Shown one piece after another: positions 1 through 11,947 of a stretch of 64,000 nt of DNA (positions are counted from its first letter, which is position 1; the number at the start of each line of letters is the position of its first letter). Made by a program: the position numbers and the translations under genes. Source of the stretch: Hirudo medicinalis (Eukaryota; Annelida; Clitellata; Hirudinida; Hirudinidae); assembly GCA_011800805.1 (NCBI GenBank), contig MPNW01000509.1, positions 61,765-125,764 on the forward strand, given 5' to 3'. The notes under the pieces were generated by a model. The model was not told the origin of the DNA. It made no database searches and saw only the letters and a program-made list of their open reading frames with translations.

Positions 1-317
1 GAGGGGTTTGCTCCTTCTGACCCTCCTAATCCTAAAGCAGTAAGTTCATCAGGTATTTTGTCATCAGACACAGAAACTACTATCAGGGCTCTGTCAACAA
101 AGACTGTATTGGTTAGGTGCAACGCAACATTCACATCTTCTGAATCTTTATATTTTACATAGCACACACGTGTTGACACATCGATGGCTTCCAACTCAGG
201 ATACAATTTGATATCTTCAATTTTCCCTATAAATGAGAAAAATGATTTCAGTTGATCCTTTGTCACCGTTGGGGAGACATTAGTCACCTGTATTACATGA
301 GTTTCGTCTATAGCCAT
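1..317 (-). CDS. SREK1: SREK1-like splicing regulator, first coding exon (partial)
   Basis: Reading the minus strand from the ATG at 317, the protein starts MAIDETHVIQVTNVSPTVTK and continues as an RRM: a KIEDIKLYP stretch, VCYVKYKD (RNP1-like strand), then LTNTVFVDRALIVV and a DELTALGLGG linker. The VIQVTNVSP and LTNTVFVDRALIVV segments are hallmarks of the N-terminal RRM of SREK1 (SRrp86/SFRS12), an SR-related nuclear protein that modulates splice-site choice. A pyrimidine-rich acceptor ending in CAG lies directly before the ATG (318-335), so an untranslated 5' exon is expected upstream, at higher coordinates. The rest of the gene, including any Arg/Ser- and Glu/Lys-rich tail, is off the left edge. 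Family assignment is from remembered motifs; the exon itself is clear. Confidence 0.85.
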   Translation of the reverse strand, partial: MAIDETHVIQVTNVSPTVTKDQLKSFFSFIGKIEDIKLYPELEAIDVSTRVCYVKYKDSEDVNVALHLTNTVFVDRALIVVSVSDDKIPDELTALGLGGSEGANP

Positions 318-1330
318 CTGAAAAATTGCAAAGAAAATTTTATATTAAAATAATTTTGATGTTAGCGCATGTTCGGTAAAAGACGCCATATTAATTCCAT
401 TGAAATAAGCGAACTTGAACAACCATCGACATACTGCCAAATAAATTTTAAAACTTTATCTAAACTACCTTTCAAGATTTTAAAATAATCCAAATTTCAA
501 TAAAATAGTCTAGATCTCCCAGAATTTTGGCACAAGCACAAGCGAAGAGATATCCCCAGTTTCACAACGTAAACATGGCCAACGATAAGAAAACTCTGAT
601 TTGTCTTTAGAAAACATTGCTCATATATGTAATAAACAAAAATTAATTTTATAAAATAGATTTTTATATTTGCTATTGCTATTTGATTCGTAAAAGATCT
701 ACTGTTTATGAATAGTTCACAACTCCGTTCTGAAATGCACTCGAATTAATTGTCAAAGTTATGAATGTATAATTAAATTTTAAAATTATTACAATAGGAT
801 CATTAACAATTGACAAATCGCAAACAATTTGCCACTTTTGACCGGCTGAGGAAAAACACTGGAAGCTGGGACGACACTTAATTATTCATGAGCCTCAGAG
901 GGCGTGGTCATCCCAGAGTTCTTATTTACTTTTTCGAGTGAAGGTGTCGGATCGTGTTTGGTCCCGCAAAACAGCTCAACATTTTTTTTTCATAATTATT
1001 ATAAAAAAAATTGATAAAGCCGCCGAATCTGCCTATATTAATATTCATAACCAAATAAACTTCTCCCATCAATGTAAACTCCGCCCACAAAATGATTAAT
1101 AGCAAGTTTTTTATTTGTTGACTTTTTATCATTTTTACCGAAAGACTTTTCGCCGTCAAAAAACAACTTTCGCCTATAAAATGGTTGAAATCGCTGAGAT
1201 TTATTAGCAAACAAGATTTACTGACACGAAATGTCAGCTCGACAACGCAACAACCAAACAGGAACAAGAACCAAAGAAATCGCATAACGTCCTAAGAATT
1301 AACAAATTCCAACATCCCCACTTTATGCAA
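318..1330. other. Non-coding stretch upstream of SREK1
   Basis: AT-rich sequence that should hold the first intron, 5' UTR exon and promoter of the minus-strand SREK1 gene. No ORF in it resembles a protein. Positions 860-960 are locally GC-richer than their surroundings, but I found no convincing core promoter element. Confidence 0.4.
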
Positions 1331-1332
1331 TA

Positions 1333-2070
1333 TCAAGTTAAGCCCATCGATGACGCGCATTTGGCATTCGCATCCTTTGCTAAACTCTTCGTGAGTATGT
1401 CAGCAATCATCTCAAATGAGGGTAATCTTTCAACTTGAATATCACCTGAAGCAACATGCTCTTTGATAAAGTGGTGCCGAATTCCTACGTTCTTTGTTTT
1501 TGGTCGAAAACTGGGATTCTTACTAAGATCAACAGCTCCTTTGTTGTCGCAGTAAATTTTAACCAAATCTGTAGCACTAGGCATGAGTTCAAGTAGGAGT
1601 CCTTTCAACCAAATCGCTTCTGTCGCTGCCACACTGAGAGTTTCCCAAACTGCAGTTGGATCACCGCGTTCACACTGAGCTGCCTGATTCACAACAAATT
1701 GCTTGTTGAAAATTCTGCTGTTTGGTACACGGCTCCTTCTGTGTCTTTCTTCAGCATCTTGGCTCAATGATGTTCCGACTGCAAGTGTTCTTTCACTATC
1801 TTGGCTCAATGATGTCCCCACTTGAACAGGAGTCTGGAAGATCTCCCGTTGACCATCATTTATTTCTGCAAGATTCTTCTTCATTACAACAGGAATGGTT
1901 GTCCTTTCTTGCAATTCATCATTCAAGTCAAACGGAGAGGCATTGTCAGATGACATAAATTGTGTCTCAAAGAAAACAACATCTCTGGCTATCTGCAACT
2001 TCTTTGTGACAGGATCAACTAATCTGTATCCTTTTCGTGTTGTCACTATAATCAACAAATATGCACTCAT
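1333..2070 (-). pseudogene. Ty1/copia polyprotein remnant, RT deleted
   Basis: An open minus-strand frame of 245 codons. The N-terminal part (TRKGYRLVDPVTKK, then DVVFFETQF) matches the region of copia polyproteins downstream of the integrase core. The C-terminal part is a copia RNase H: an ATEAIWLKGLLLEL helix, IYCDNKGAVDLSKNP with the conserved CDN, IRHHFIKEHVASGDI and IADILTKSLAK. The reverse transcriptase that normally lies between these parts is absent, and the middle carries a short duplicated stretch (VGTSLSQD occurs twice). The element is therefore internally deleted and cannot be autonomous. No flanking LTRs were seen. Confidence 0.8.
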
Positions 2071-2499
2071 TTGACTTTGAATCTAATTTCTTCCTGAATG
2101 CAGCAGGCATTAAATTAAATTAAAATAATTAAGAATGCGGGGTACTTCAGATGAGCTTATTTCTTCCTACCTGGATGAATTTCCTTGGCGCAGGGGCACT
2201 CCGCATGTTATAGGGGTAGAGGACGATGCCGGTTCACCATAACCAACAGAGAAGGAACGGTCGGCTAACCTACTGAAAATCAATGAAAAGTTACTTAAGC
2301 ATGTGCGAAACAGGACGAAACAAGAAGTTTGAAATCTAGCATAAGCACAAATCCAGATACCTTTTCATGCATTTTTTTAATTAAAAAAAGTTCTTATTGG
2401 CAAATTTCGGAACCATTTCAAGCATGCTTTTATTAAAGTTTCGAAGGTTCGTAATTTAGCATTGTAATTTAAGGTCAAATTGTATTACTTCAAAGATTG

Positions 2500-3900
2500 A
2501 AAAAGTTCGAAATGCATTGTCCTCTACTCCAACTCCATCGTTTCATGCCATCACTAGGTCTGTGACATTCGATGTATTCCAGAGCACAAATGTGGTAGAA
2601 GTGATGAAACTGATTCAAGCTCTTCGAAACAAACAGTGCTTACCCCATGCCAACTTGGCTCATCAAGAAAATGTTCTGACTCATAGCACCTATTCTCGCG
2701 AATATTTTCAACAAATCACTCAAATTTTCAACAATCCTCCTTGGTAAAGTACCACTAGTCTTCAAATCATGCTACGTCCCTCCTCTAATCAAGAAATATA
2801 CCCTCGATCCTTCTGATGTTTGTTCCTACCGACCAATCTCTGATCTCTCTGTCTTCATAAAGCTTCTGGAACTGAGTCTCGTGCTCGGCAGGGTTATGGC
2901 TCATCTAAATAGACATAACCTCTTTCCTGAACATCAGTCTGACTATCGTTAACATCGTTCTAGCGCAACTGCTCGTATACGAGTGTCGTCGGATCTTCTA
3001 AGAGTCGATGGTGGCAGTCAGATGTCGCTGCTTGTTCTTCTCGACTTATCAGCAGCTTTTGACACTGTCTATCACGATATTCTTCTAGGAATACTAAAAA
3101 CGTCGTTCGGCTTCACTGGTTGAACCTAGCCGATCATTCCTTCTCTGAAGGTTCTGGTGAACTAGCATCATCCTCTATCTCTATAACATGCCTTTCTGCC
3201 AGGATTTCGAAATGTGTGGACGCCATCAGTGACTGGATGTTCAACAGTCGTCTCCAATTAAACGCCAACAAAACTGAGGTGATGAGGTGCTCCTCCGGTC
3301 GACATGCGCCTGAACTCTCTCCCAAATAGGTCGTCATCTGCTCCGACCTGATCCAGCCAGTATAAACTGTCCGCAACCTTGGGATCTGGTTAGACTCAGA
3401 CTGCTCCATGACCATTCACATCAACAAAACAACTCGTTCCTGCTATGCATCTCTCAGGGAAATTCGTAGCATCGCTGCTCCACTTTCATTTGATGTGCGG
3501 AAGCTTCTTATTATATCTTTTATCATATCAAAGACTGATTACGGCAATTCAACTCTTGTCGATCTACCTGCCTACCGCAACTTCATCTTGTCATCAACGC
3601 AGCTGCTAAAATCATAAACAACAAAAGAAAACATGACTACGTCACTCCTCTTCTCCTTGATCTCCACTGGCTATGCATTTTCCAGCGAATTGACTACAAA
3701 ATCTCTTCACTCGTTTTCAAGTCTCTCCTTGGTCATGCACCGTCATACCTGCCTTTCACCCGCACTGCACAAATTCCTGCTAGGCGCGGGCTCAGATCAA
3801 CAACCAGAAGCTCCTCGTCAAATCATCTGCCCGACGTGCGACAGGATGGCAGGTCTAAAGATGTTGTTGGCCCACAGATCTAGAATAGACTACCCCCCTC
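2500..3900 (+). pseudogene. L2/CR1-like LINE reverse transcriptase remnant
   Basis: Plus-strand fragments in several frames together resemble an L2-type non-LTR reverse transcriptase. Visible pieces are a YRPISDLS-like block near 2830, FPEHQSDYR near 2930, LLVLLDLSAAFDTVYHDILL at 3030-3090, SDWMFNSRLQLNANKTEVM at 3220-3280, then TVRNLGIWLDSD and the C-terminal SFIISKTDYGNSTL region to about 3560, with further decayed sequence to about 3880. The catalytic YADD block between the SAAFDTV and SRLQLNANKTEVM blocks is missing, consistent with an internal deletion. Multiple stops and frame changes make it dead. A Tc1 fragment follows immediately. Confidence 0.75.
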
Positions 3901-3919
3901 GATTACCAACACTGATCCA

Positions 3920-4020
3920 GAACTTAGATGTTCCAGATGACTTTAAATATTACTGGTATAATGTTAGAGGGTTTACAAAAAAAAAATTCAAAAGGAATTT
4001 CGGAGATGGCTCAATCTGAA
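3920..4020 (+). pseudogene. Tc1/mariner transposase fragment
   Basis: A short plus-strand stretch reads LDVPDDFKYYWYNVRGF followed by FKRNFGDGS. This is the Tc1-family segment around FNLDGPDGFKYYW and SKRNFGGGSVMVW. The same degenerate piece recurs at 48373-48450, so it belongs to a dispersed family. The fragment abuts the LINE remnant. Confidence 0.65.
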
Positions 4021-4560
4021 CCGCCATTTCTTCCCTTCAAGTGGCTACAGACTTGACCACGGACGTCACCTGATGACCGTTTTTTGCTTTGCTTTCCCAT
4101 GACCAGTAGAATCAGCTTGGAAGTGTACATCTACCCACCCAAGAATGGTTGCAGCTATTGGGGTATCCTCAAAAATTTTTTAAATAAAACAATAGCAAAT
4201 AAATCCCCGGAGGCGATATGAAGCAGACACTGAGGTAAGAGTAATTCGCTAAAGGAAATTTTGTTTGTGAAAGGGAACCTGACAAAGACAATTAGCATTA
4301 ATGCAGGTTTAACTTTAATATTTGAATGATCAAATTAAACTGACAATGTGTCAGCAGGATTGATTAGCTACATCGTAAGTTTGTTTCATAATTGTAATAA
4401 ACAACCAAGTAATGAATGTTTTTCTTCAGTTTGTTGAACGAATAACCTTATCTAATAATATAAAATAGCAGTAGTGCTTTGTGTTTTTCTGCAAGAAAGT
4501 TGCTAGCAGATGATAGGCGTGCTGTAATGATTGGAATAGAGAATCCGAAATATCGTCCGG
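4021..4560. other. Intergenic, includes TMEM260 5' flank
   Basis: No protein-like ORF. The stretch should contain the TMEM260 promoter and 5' UTR. No clear TATA box or other element was found. Confidence 0.4.
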
Positions 4561-7500
4561 ATGAGGAGGCGCGTTGTTCACCATGAAAAGTGCGGTGGTT
4601 TCCAAGAAGCAGCGGAGACTCACAGGTTGCTTAATATGCTTTATCTTTCTAACTAAATATGGTTCCCTAGTGTAACAAGTTGTCTAGCTACAGGAATCAG
4701 CTCGAAGTGAATTCATGGGAATCATGTGAAGATTGGAAAGTGGATGTCAAAGTGTGCAGCTCTTGTGGAGTCATATTGCTTGGGTTGTATGTTTTCACCC
4801 TTTACCCATCATTGGCTGGTGGTGACTCAGGTTTGCTACTTTTCCAATAAACAATTCCTTGGCAAATCAGTAATTTCTACTTTTTTTTGTAGGTGAACTT
4901 ATTGTATCAGCTCATGAATTTGGAGTAAATTACTTGTGTTTTGCTTTTCTTGGAGTTTGAGTGCCTAATTTTCTTATACATTTGTAAGGTTGCTCATCCT
5001 CCTGGTTACCCACTGTTCACTATTCTGACCAAAATCTTTGTTGCCTTGCTTCCATTTGGTAGCATAGCATGGCGAGCTAATTTTATGAATGCACTGTTCA
5101 GTGTTTTAGCCAGTGTTTTCCTTCAACTTAGCATTTTGAGGTTATGACAGTTTGTGTTTTCAAAGGATTTATGTATCCATAAGCAATGTATATTATTATT
5201 AACACATCATAATTTTAAATAACTTTATGATTTTAATTCTGTATTTAAATAACATGTTTGTATATGTGGCAACCCAGAGGGTTGCATACATGGTAAAAGC
5301 AACGGCCAAACCATGTCATGTTTGCGAACCAGCTTGTGCTGTCACAAGTACTCTCAGGGGTTAAAAAAAAGTGCCTCTGACTCCATATGGCCACACATTA
5401 ATGAACTACAATTACATGTTAAACAGACTTACCAAATGTGTTGGAAGCAGTTTACTAGTTTATGCCTTCCTATCCCTTAATAAACTCACATGGAAGTGGT
5501 CAACATGCGCCGAAGTTTTTGGTTTAAATAATTTCTTTTGTTCCCTCATCATATTCCTTCTCATTTGGAGTGAATCATCAATTTCTCAGAAAAGACATCC
5601 ATTTGACAAGGTAGTTGTCTTATAGCAAATATTTGATGCTTATTTTATTTCCTAGAATTTTTCATTTGGATTTTATTTGTTTTAGAAATTGTATGTGTTG
5701 GGGTTGATATGTGGCCTATCACTGACGAATCAACACACAATGGTTTTTCCTGCCTGTCTTGTTGGTATCTGGGTACTGGTGCAGCTCAAAAGAAGCAAGG
5801 TTTATTTCTTAAAGATGCAAATAGCAGAACAATTCTAGAATGGGAAATATTTGTTTGAAGCAATTTAATTGGGGAACAATGTTGAAGCTTGCTTTATGTG
5901 GCATTCTTGGTTTGTCACCATACTTGTATTTGCCTCTGTCTTCCATTATGAACATTGCCCGTTGGACATGGGGAGATCAAAGTTCATTGAAGGGATTTCT
6001 GAATCATTTGCTTAGGAAAGATTATGGAACATTCAATTTGGTCAGCATCTTTTGTGGATTGAAATAATTTTCATTTTGATTGATTCTACAAATTATTCCG
6101 TGTCTGCAGGCAAAAGATCAAATCGGTTCCAGTTTTTATGATGCAATTAGGTGAGGCATGTTTGGACATAAAAACTGTTTCCTTGACCTGTATATTTCAT
6201 TTCATTTAAATGCAAGTTTATATGGGAATCATCTGCAACACAGAATGTGTGAGCTGTGTCCCTGGCTCTCCCTTATAGGATTAGTCACAGGAATATCTTG
6301 GTAGGCATATTCATGCATTTTTTGAATTGGCAAAATAATAAAATGTTCCTTTTATCAGGTCTTGCATTGGCAAGCACACAAGCACATTAGTAGTGATGCT
6401 GATGACCATTTCTTATATCTGTTTTTTTTGTTGGAGGTCAAATCTTGATCTGGGAAATCCAATTTTTGTTGGAGTGGTGGGTCACTGCATGACATTAATT
6501 TTATGATTTTGTGGCTTCATCTTGTGATGGTCTGGTTTAGGTTGAAAGGTTTTGGATGCAAAGTGATATTGGGTTTGTTCTGATGGCTGCTATAGGTTAC
6601 CACACAGCTATAAGGTAAGTTGAGGAGATAAATCCTTAATGACTTCTTAAGTAAACTTAATCAAGCAATGCTAAGATCAGTTTATTTAAATAAAGGCTAG
6701 TTACAGAGAAATTTTTGGGGTCCTCAAAGATAGCAATGACATCAGTATTTACAACAATGGGATCCATCGTTCTCATCGTCCTTCAATTGGTTAGATCTTT
6801 ACATTCTATTCCTTCTAATTTAATGTAGTTGGGGGACATGTTGACGTGTTACTCATAAGAAATTAACATTAAACTGATTTTTGGGTATTTAATGTTTAAT
6901 CTGGTTGGATATTCAGTTTAAATTTCTGACCAAGCACTCTCAGTTAAACTCGATTGACAATTTTCTATTAAGGACCTTTTTGTTGAACTTTAAAACTTGT
7001 GAAATTATTATAATGTTAATAGTAACTTTAAGGCTTATTCATTTATAATTTCCACAGATATGAATGCTTTTTATTAATTATTTCTGAAATTTGTTTATAA
7101 ATCTTTTTTATTTGGAGAAAGTGAAACAATCAGTAAAGTATTTAAACTTTTATTAACTCAAAACGAGGCTGTTGTAAATATCTTCTTAAAAAGCCTAAAT
7201 AAGAGCTGAGATTAGTGTGGATTTTGAAAATCTGAGTTGAATCTGGACAAAATATAAATTAATGGGAGTCAATTAAAATTAGCTACATCAGAAACTAACG
7301 AACATTATTCATTTATCTTGTATATTTTCTAGAGACTTTAATAACATATTTACTTTGCATGGATCCAACATATTTTCAGAAAAATATTTCTTCATGCAAC
7401 CAAAGTTCAAATCTTGTTGTCCATAATTTCGCTAAAATTACTCTGAACAGTCTTCCTAGAAATTCTCTCATCCTAACCAGGGGAGATCTGCCTTCAAATT

Positions 7501-9463
7501 CAATGAGGTATCCAGTTCCTACACAACCTTTGATATACATTATTATTGTTTAATATTAATGATGTTATATAGATACTTACATCATTGTGAGAACTTCAGA
7601 CCTGACCTCATTCTCTTGGATGTTGAGGTTTAATCAAAATAATTTTGAATTTCAAATCATGCTTTTAGTCATTTTACAAACATGCCTGTTTTTGTTAGAT
7701 TCTTAGCTACCAATGGTCTTTACCAATGCTGAAGAAATTTTATCCTGGCATTAATTTTCCTGGAGATGTTTGGAATCCAGCAAATAACTTTCATGCTAAT
7801 GGCAGGAAGCCTTTTGATTTCAAATCATTTTTGGATGCCAACATTAAAAAGTAGTTAACCTTTCATTTATTCTGCATGTAATTTAAGGAATTAGTCTCTA
7901 GATAATCTTCATTATTCATAGTCAGATTTGTATGCTCAACTTCAATTCTAATGATAGTTGTTTCACTGCAGGAGGCATATATTTGCTTGCATTGGAATGC
8001 AGGACAAAGATAATAGTTGGATGATTCATTACAATATTTGGCCTTATGGCATCTGCTCAGCCATCAAGCCAATTTCTGAATCATTTTTTCCAGCTGAATG
8101 GGCTAACAAGACAGGAGGCATAACTGACAAATGGTCTTATCCATACACAGGATTTGATAAGACATCGTGGGACAATGTTGCTAATGATGAAATGTGGCAT
8201 TCCAAGTCAGTCCATTGTGACTAATGATCAGTATGGCTACCTGATTTAAGTAATATCTTTTTGAATAGGATAGGCACAGCATTCTTTCTTTATAAAAGTG
8301 CTCAAGAAACTAGTAACCCAGATGAAAAGTTGTTGCTTCTCATGGAATCTTACAAGGTTATTAGCATTGATTTATATTTAGCCAATCCTTTGACTGCCTT
8401 GTCTGTTTGCATGGGACGTGAAGATGTTACAACCACTAAACCATTTATACAGTATCACTTTCCAAGGCTGTTTCCTAGTTTGGGTTGCATATTGATGAAC
8501 ATTGATGTTCTTTTGTGATCATCTCAACAAGTCCAAATGATTAACATTGGTGTTTAACAGCTTTATTTCCGTGCCATCAAGTTGCATCAATTGCCCAGTA
8601 GAATGAACTATGCTGAGACCTTTCCCAGCTTCTGGCATAAAAATTTTGCTTTGGTTTGTGAGAAGTTGCTTCATGTTGATCTCAGAGGCACAGATCTTGA
8701 CAAGGTTTTATGCAATTTTATTTTCCCATAGTTAGTCTTAATTAAAATGGAAACCTATTAGTATTGCTTGGATTGCTATGATTACAAATATCTTCTTGTT
8801 TAATGTTTTCCTTATCTGATTTTCAAAATAACTTATTGGTCAGGTAAAATTGTGCAAGCTGAGCACCTTCCATTTTGAGCAGTACCTCCAGTTAAAACCT
8901 GAGGATCCTGATATCCCAAAGATTGTTGAAGCTGTGAACATTTTGAAGGATAGGTTGAATGTCTTTGAAAATCTTGAGAAGGTTGGAGGCACTTATTTTC
9001 ATAACAATTGGTGAAAACTGATAATAAAAGCTACATTTTTTAGTGTCATGTGTGTAGTGTCAGAAGCCCCTTGGCTCTTGGGTTCACTATTAACCTTGAA
9101 TTATAGGAAATGTGGCCCTTTTGTAAATTTTTTTATGGCATTTCAAAGTTTCAGTTCCCAAGTTTTGATTTGATTGAAATTATTGAACATTAGCTTATGT
9201 TTAGGCATGAGAAAATCTATAAATGGCATGCTTAACCATGCTAATAATGTACTTCATTCTCTTCAGTTTTTATAAATTTTGATGCTAACAAATAAATGAA
9301 CAGTTATTTATTTCTTATTACTTATCAGATAAGGTTTTTCTCTTATCATTAGGTTGACAAAACTTTGGAGAAGAGTATCAGACGAGTCCAAAAAATGGAG
9401 AAAATTGCAGAGGAAGCCAAAACATCATCTGTACTTTTACAGAACTCACTGTCAAATCCATGA
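4561..9463 (+). CDS. TMEM260: TMEM260, ER protein O-mannosyltransferase, 20 exons
   Basis: Multi-pass ER membrane enzyme (DUF2723/GT-C fold) that O-mannosylates IPT domains of plexins, MET and RON. Exons: 4561-4625, 4694-4830, 4893-4924, 4989-5140, 5427-5610, 5686-5799, 5825-6040, 6110-6150, 6244-6300, 6359-6476, 6541-6614, 6696-6789, 7380-7507, 7573-7627, 7699-7850, 7972-8205, 8269-8356, 8561-8704, 8844-8981, 9353-9463. They sum to 2334 nt (777 aa; human about 707) and every junction keeps frame. Signature blocks are LAGGDSGELIVSAHEFG, VAHPPGYPLFTIL, NKLTWKWSTCAEVFGLNN, LTNQHTMV, RWTWGDQSSL, VERFWMQSD and ILTRGDLPSNSMRY, with FYPGINFPGDVWNP in the lumenal C-terminal half. The start is the least certain part: exon 1 (MRRRVVHHEK) was chosen because its phase-2 donor fits exon 2. 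Exons 9 and 12 are supported mainly by phase. Polyadenylation signals (AATAAA) lie near 9549 and 9594. Confidence 0.88.
5255..5395. repeat. SINE-like dispersed repeat copy in TMEM260 intron
   Basis: Intron sequence around 5270-5340 (GCAACGGCCAAACCATGTCA, then TTTGCGAACCAGCTTG) matches, with divergence, 42960-43030 (GCAACAGTCGTAATGTGTCG, TTCGCAACCCAGCCTG). Both copies end in a GTGCC(T) tail. The CCTCTGACTC motif near 5375 also occurs near 18030. A tRNA-like B-box resemblance (GTTCGAACC-like) is weak. Confidence 0.45.
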
Positions 9464-10220
9464 AACTACCAAGTTACTAATTAGCTTTGACTTATGACCT
9501 CACACATTCACAATTCAGAGATCCTATGTCATGTTTCTGCACAATAGCAATAAAATACTTTAATAAGCATTTCTTAGTGTTGTATCTTGGCCTAATAAAT
9601 TTGAAATCTCATTAGGTTCAAATGCAGCTCATCTTTAGTTTCTAGCAAATCTCAATTTTCAGTTGTAAGGGAGGCCATTCTACCCTTGCTTAAACATGGT
9701 CAGAAGAGCTGTTGCTGTGACTGATTGAGAGCCATCAGGAATGTTGAATATGTAGGTAGCAATGTTAGCAAGCCACTTACAGTGTAAAATGAGAACAAGA
9801 AAATCCTTGGTATATTCAGCTTTTTCTAAGTAAAAGTTGTTAATAGGAAGAAGTGCTTCACTTAAGTTGTTGAATAGAGTTCATGGGAATTACAATAAAA
9901 TAATCAGTAAATCTGGAGAAATGTCACAACATGTCCGGACTGGACATTTAATTAATTAATTAATTCAATTAATTGAACCTCTAATTATTCAATCGATCCA
10001 CTCAATTAATTCAAATGAATTACTGAACATGGGGAATACGCATTTTCAAATAAATAGAGAATGTCAATATTTTGAATTTGTATAAGGTCTAGTTTTATAT
10101 TTATTGCTATAAACTCTTGAAGTTCAAAGATCTTTTAGGGAATACAAATATCCAAATATTCTAAGCTGAAAGAAAAAATGAGATTCATTTGAGCTGAAAA
10201 CTTCACTAAACTTTATTTTT
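9464..10220. other. Convergent 3' ends of TMEM260 and RAD17
   Basis: This stretch between the two stop codons contains plus-strand AATAAA signals near 9549 and 9594 for TMEM260, and minus-strand signals near 10212-10217 and 10099 for RAD17. A run of ATTAATT units at 9945-10020 is palindromic. No ORF. Confidence 0.55.
10212..10217 (-). terminator. Polyadenylation signal 4 nt after the RAD17 stop
   Basis: On the minus strand the stop codon TGA at 10223-10221 is followed after three A residues by AATAAA. If used, the 3' UTR would be only about 20-30 nt. A second AATAAA at about 10099-10104 is an alternative. Confidence 0.45.
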
Positions 10221-11947
10221 TCAATCAATTATGTCTTCAATGAAAAAGTCTTCTTTGCTGACGTCATCCTGGTTTGTGTTGGAAATATCAGTTGAGCTGC
10301 AAGCAGGACTGAAGTGGAAATCATCAAGTTGTTGCTCGTGCTCATTGAGGTCTCCATCTTCAAGCTTTTCATGCTCAATTCTCAAAGTCTTCCCAAACCT
10401 GCTTATTTTGGTTGCAGCCTTAATTTGTTCTGAACTTAGATTATGACCACCAATGTTGGCATAAAAAGGTAGTATTTCCATGGCAAGTTTCTCCACATTG
10501 CTGTTTACTAGATAGAAATACTGCAGCAGTTCCTCTTTGGCCTTTGTAATTTTGGAGAGCAAATTGTATGTTGCAGGCTTATACAAAGGTTTCCAACCAG
10601 ATTTATCAGCATTGCTCAAGGAAAACAGAACTCCCCGAGTAATCAGAGATGTCTGACAACTTGCCAAACTTGGCCTGGTGGACCAGTCATGCATGAGAGT
10701 ATCAGCTTCACTGAGGTAATCAGATGCTAGGGATAATAAGTCAATATTATTAGAAAAACCAATGTAATTTTGGTGGAGTGAAGCTAGATAAGCATCTGCT
10801 CCAAGAAAGGACTTATCAAACATGGCATCAGGATCAAATGATAGAAGAGCTCTTTTGTGATGATTAAGATGTTCTGGCAACTTTTCCTCAATGGAATTAA
10901 ACTCTGGAAGTCTTTTGTTATGTAGAATTTTTCCTAAAATTCTAAACAAAGTTAAGTTCTCATCCTTGCTTCCTATGGAACGTTCTTCAGGTAACTTTAA
11001 TTTTTTGCTAGATTTTTCACCCCTTAAATTTACTCTCTTGTTTAAACTGAGTGACTGTGGCTTTTTGGAACTTTTGAGGCAAGTAAATTGTAGTGAATTG
11101 ACTGCAGATCTTACATCACCATTACTTGCCTCAGCAATTTCTTCTAATTCCTAAATTATGAAATACAATTTCAGAGCATGAAAATTCATCTTAAACACCA
11201 TTTAATTCATGAATTTTATACCTCTTTAGATGGATTCTTGAAATTAGAACTCTTTGGCACTTTCTTGATGATATTTTGAAGAGCTCTTAGCATAGCTGTT
11301 GAAGCTATTGGATTAAACTTTAAAACTTCAATATTTGCATCTTTAATCATTCCATCTGGAAACAAGGTTTTCTTGAAATTGTTGACTCCATTATCAGCAA
11401 TAACAAAAACACATGGAGCTGTCTTTGGCAAAGTGCTATATCTCTTAATTATTTCAAAAAATTTTATTGGGTTTCTCAAAAATGAATTTGGAAAATCTTT
11501 TACTAAAAAGATTCTTTCATCATTCATTGTTTTAGAAAAATTCAGACCTTTGTAACGATTTGCTCTGAAAAGAAATTCTGAAAACTTATTGGTCTGAGAT
11601 TCATGCATGTTATCCCCAGATTTGAATTGGTTTTCATTGTCTATACTGAATGGAATGTCAACTGAATTTATCCATTCTTGTATAGAAACCCCAAGTTTTT
11701 TTGCAATAAAATTTAGAGCTGTCGTCTTTCCACAACCTGATGGTCCAATCAGAAGCAAAAAAGGACTAGTTCTATTCTTTAATTTATATTCCAATGTCTC
11801 CTGAAGAGATGCAACTTTCGCTTTGTGTACAGCAATTTCCTCTAAAGAAGTAGGGCCAAATTCAACGTTCCATATTTGATTAACTGCAGTCTTCTTTCCT
11901 CGAGAAGCACCAAAGTCTGACATCCAACAATTTGACATATTGGACAA
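10221..11947 (-). CDS. RAD17: RAD17 checkpoint clamp loader, two exons
   Basis: RAD17 replaces RFC1 in the RFC2-5 clamp loader and loads the 9-1-1 clamp at damaged DNA in the nucleus. Exons on the minus strand are 11222-11947 and 10221-11150, joined in phase 0 (PSKE then ELEEIAEASNGDVRSAVNSLQF-type sequence), giving 551 aa against about 680 in human. Visible features: EEIAVHKAKVASLQE (human ELAVHKKK); Walker A GPSGCGKTT at about residues 68-76; EWINSVD; the RYKGL segment; Walker B-like IFLVKDFPNSF; the sensor-like FVIADNG; the GDVRSAVNSLQ helix; LHQNYIGF; ADTLMHDWSTR; and ITRGVLFS. The acidic tail ends in FFIEDIID. The N-terminus is shorter than usual, and Walker B has Lys-Asp where human has Glu-Asp. 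The ATG at 11947 was chosen; a further upstream start in another exon cannot be excluded. Confidence 0.92.
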
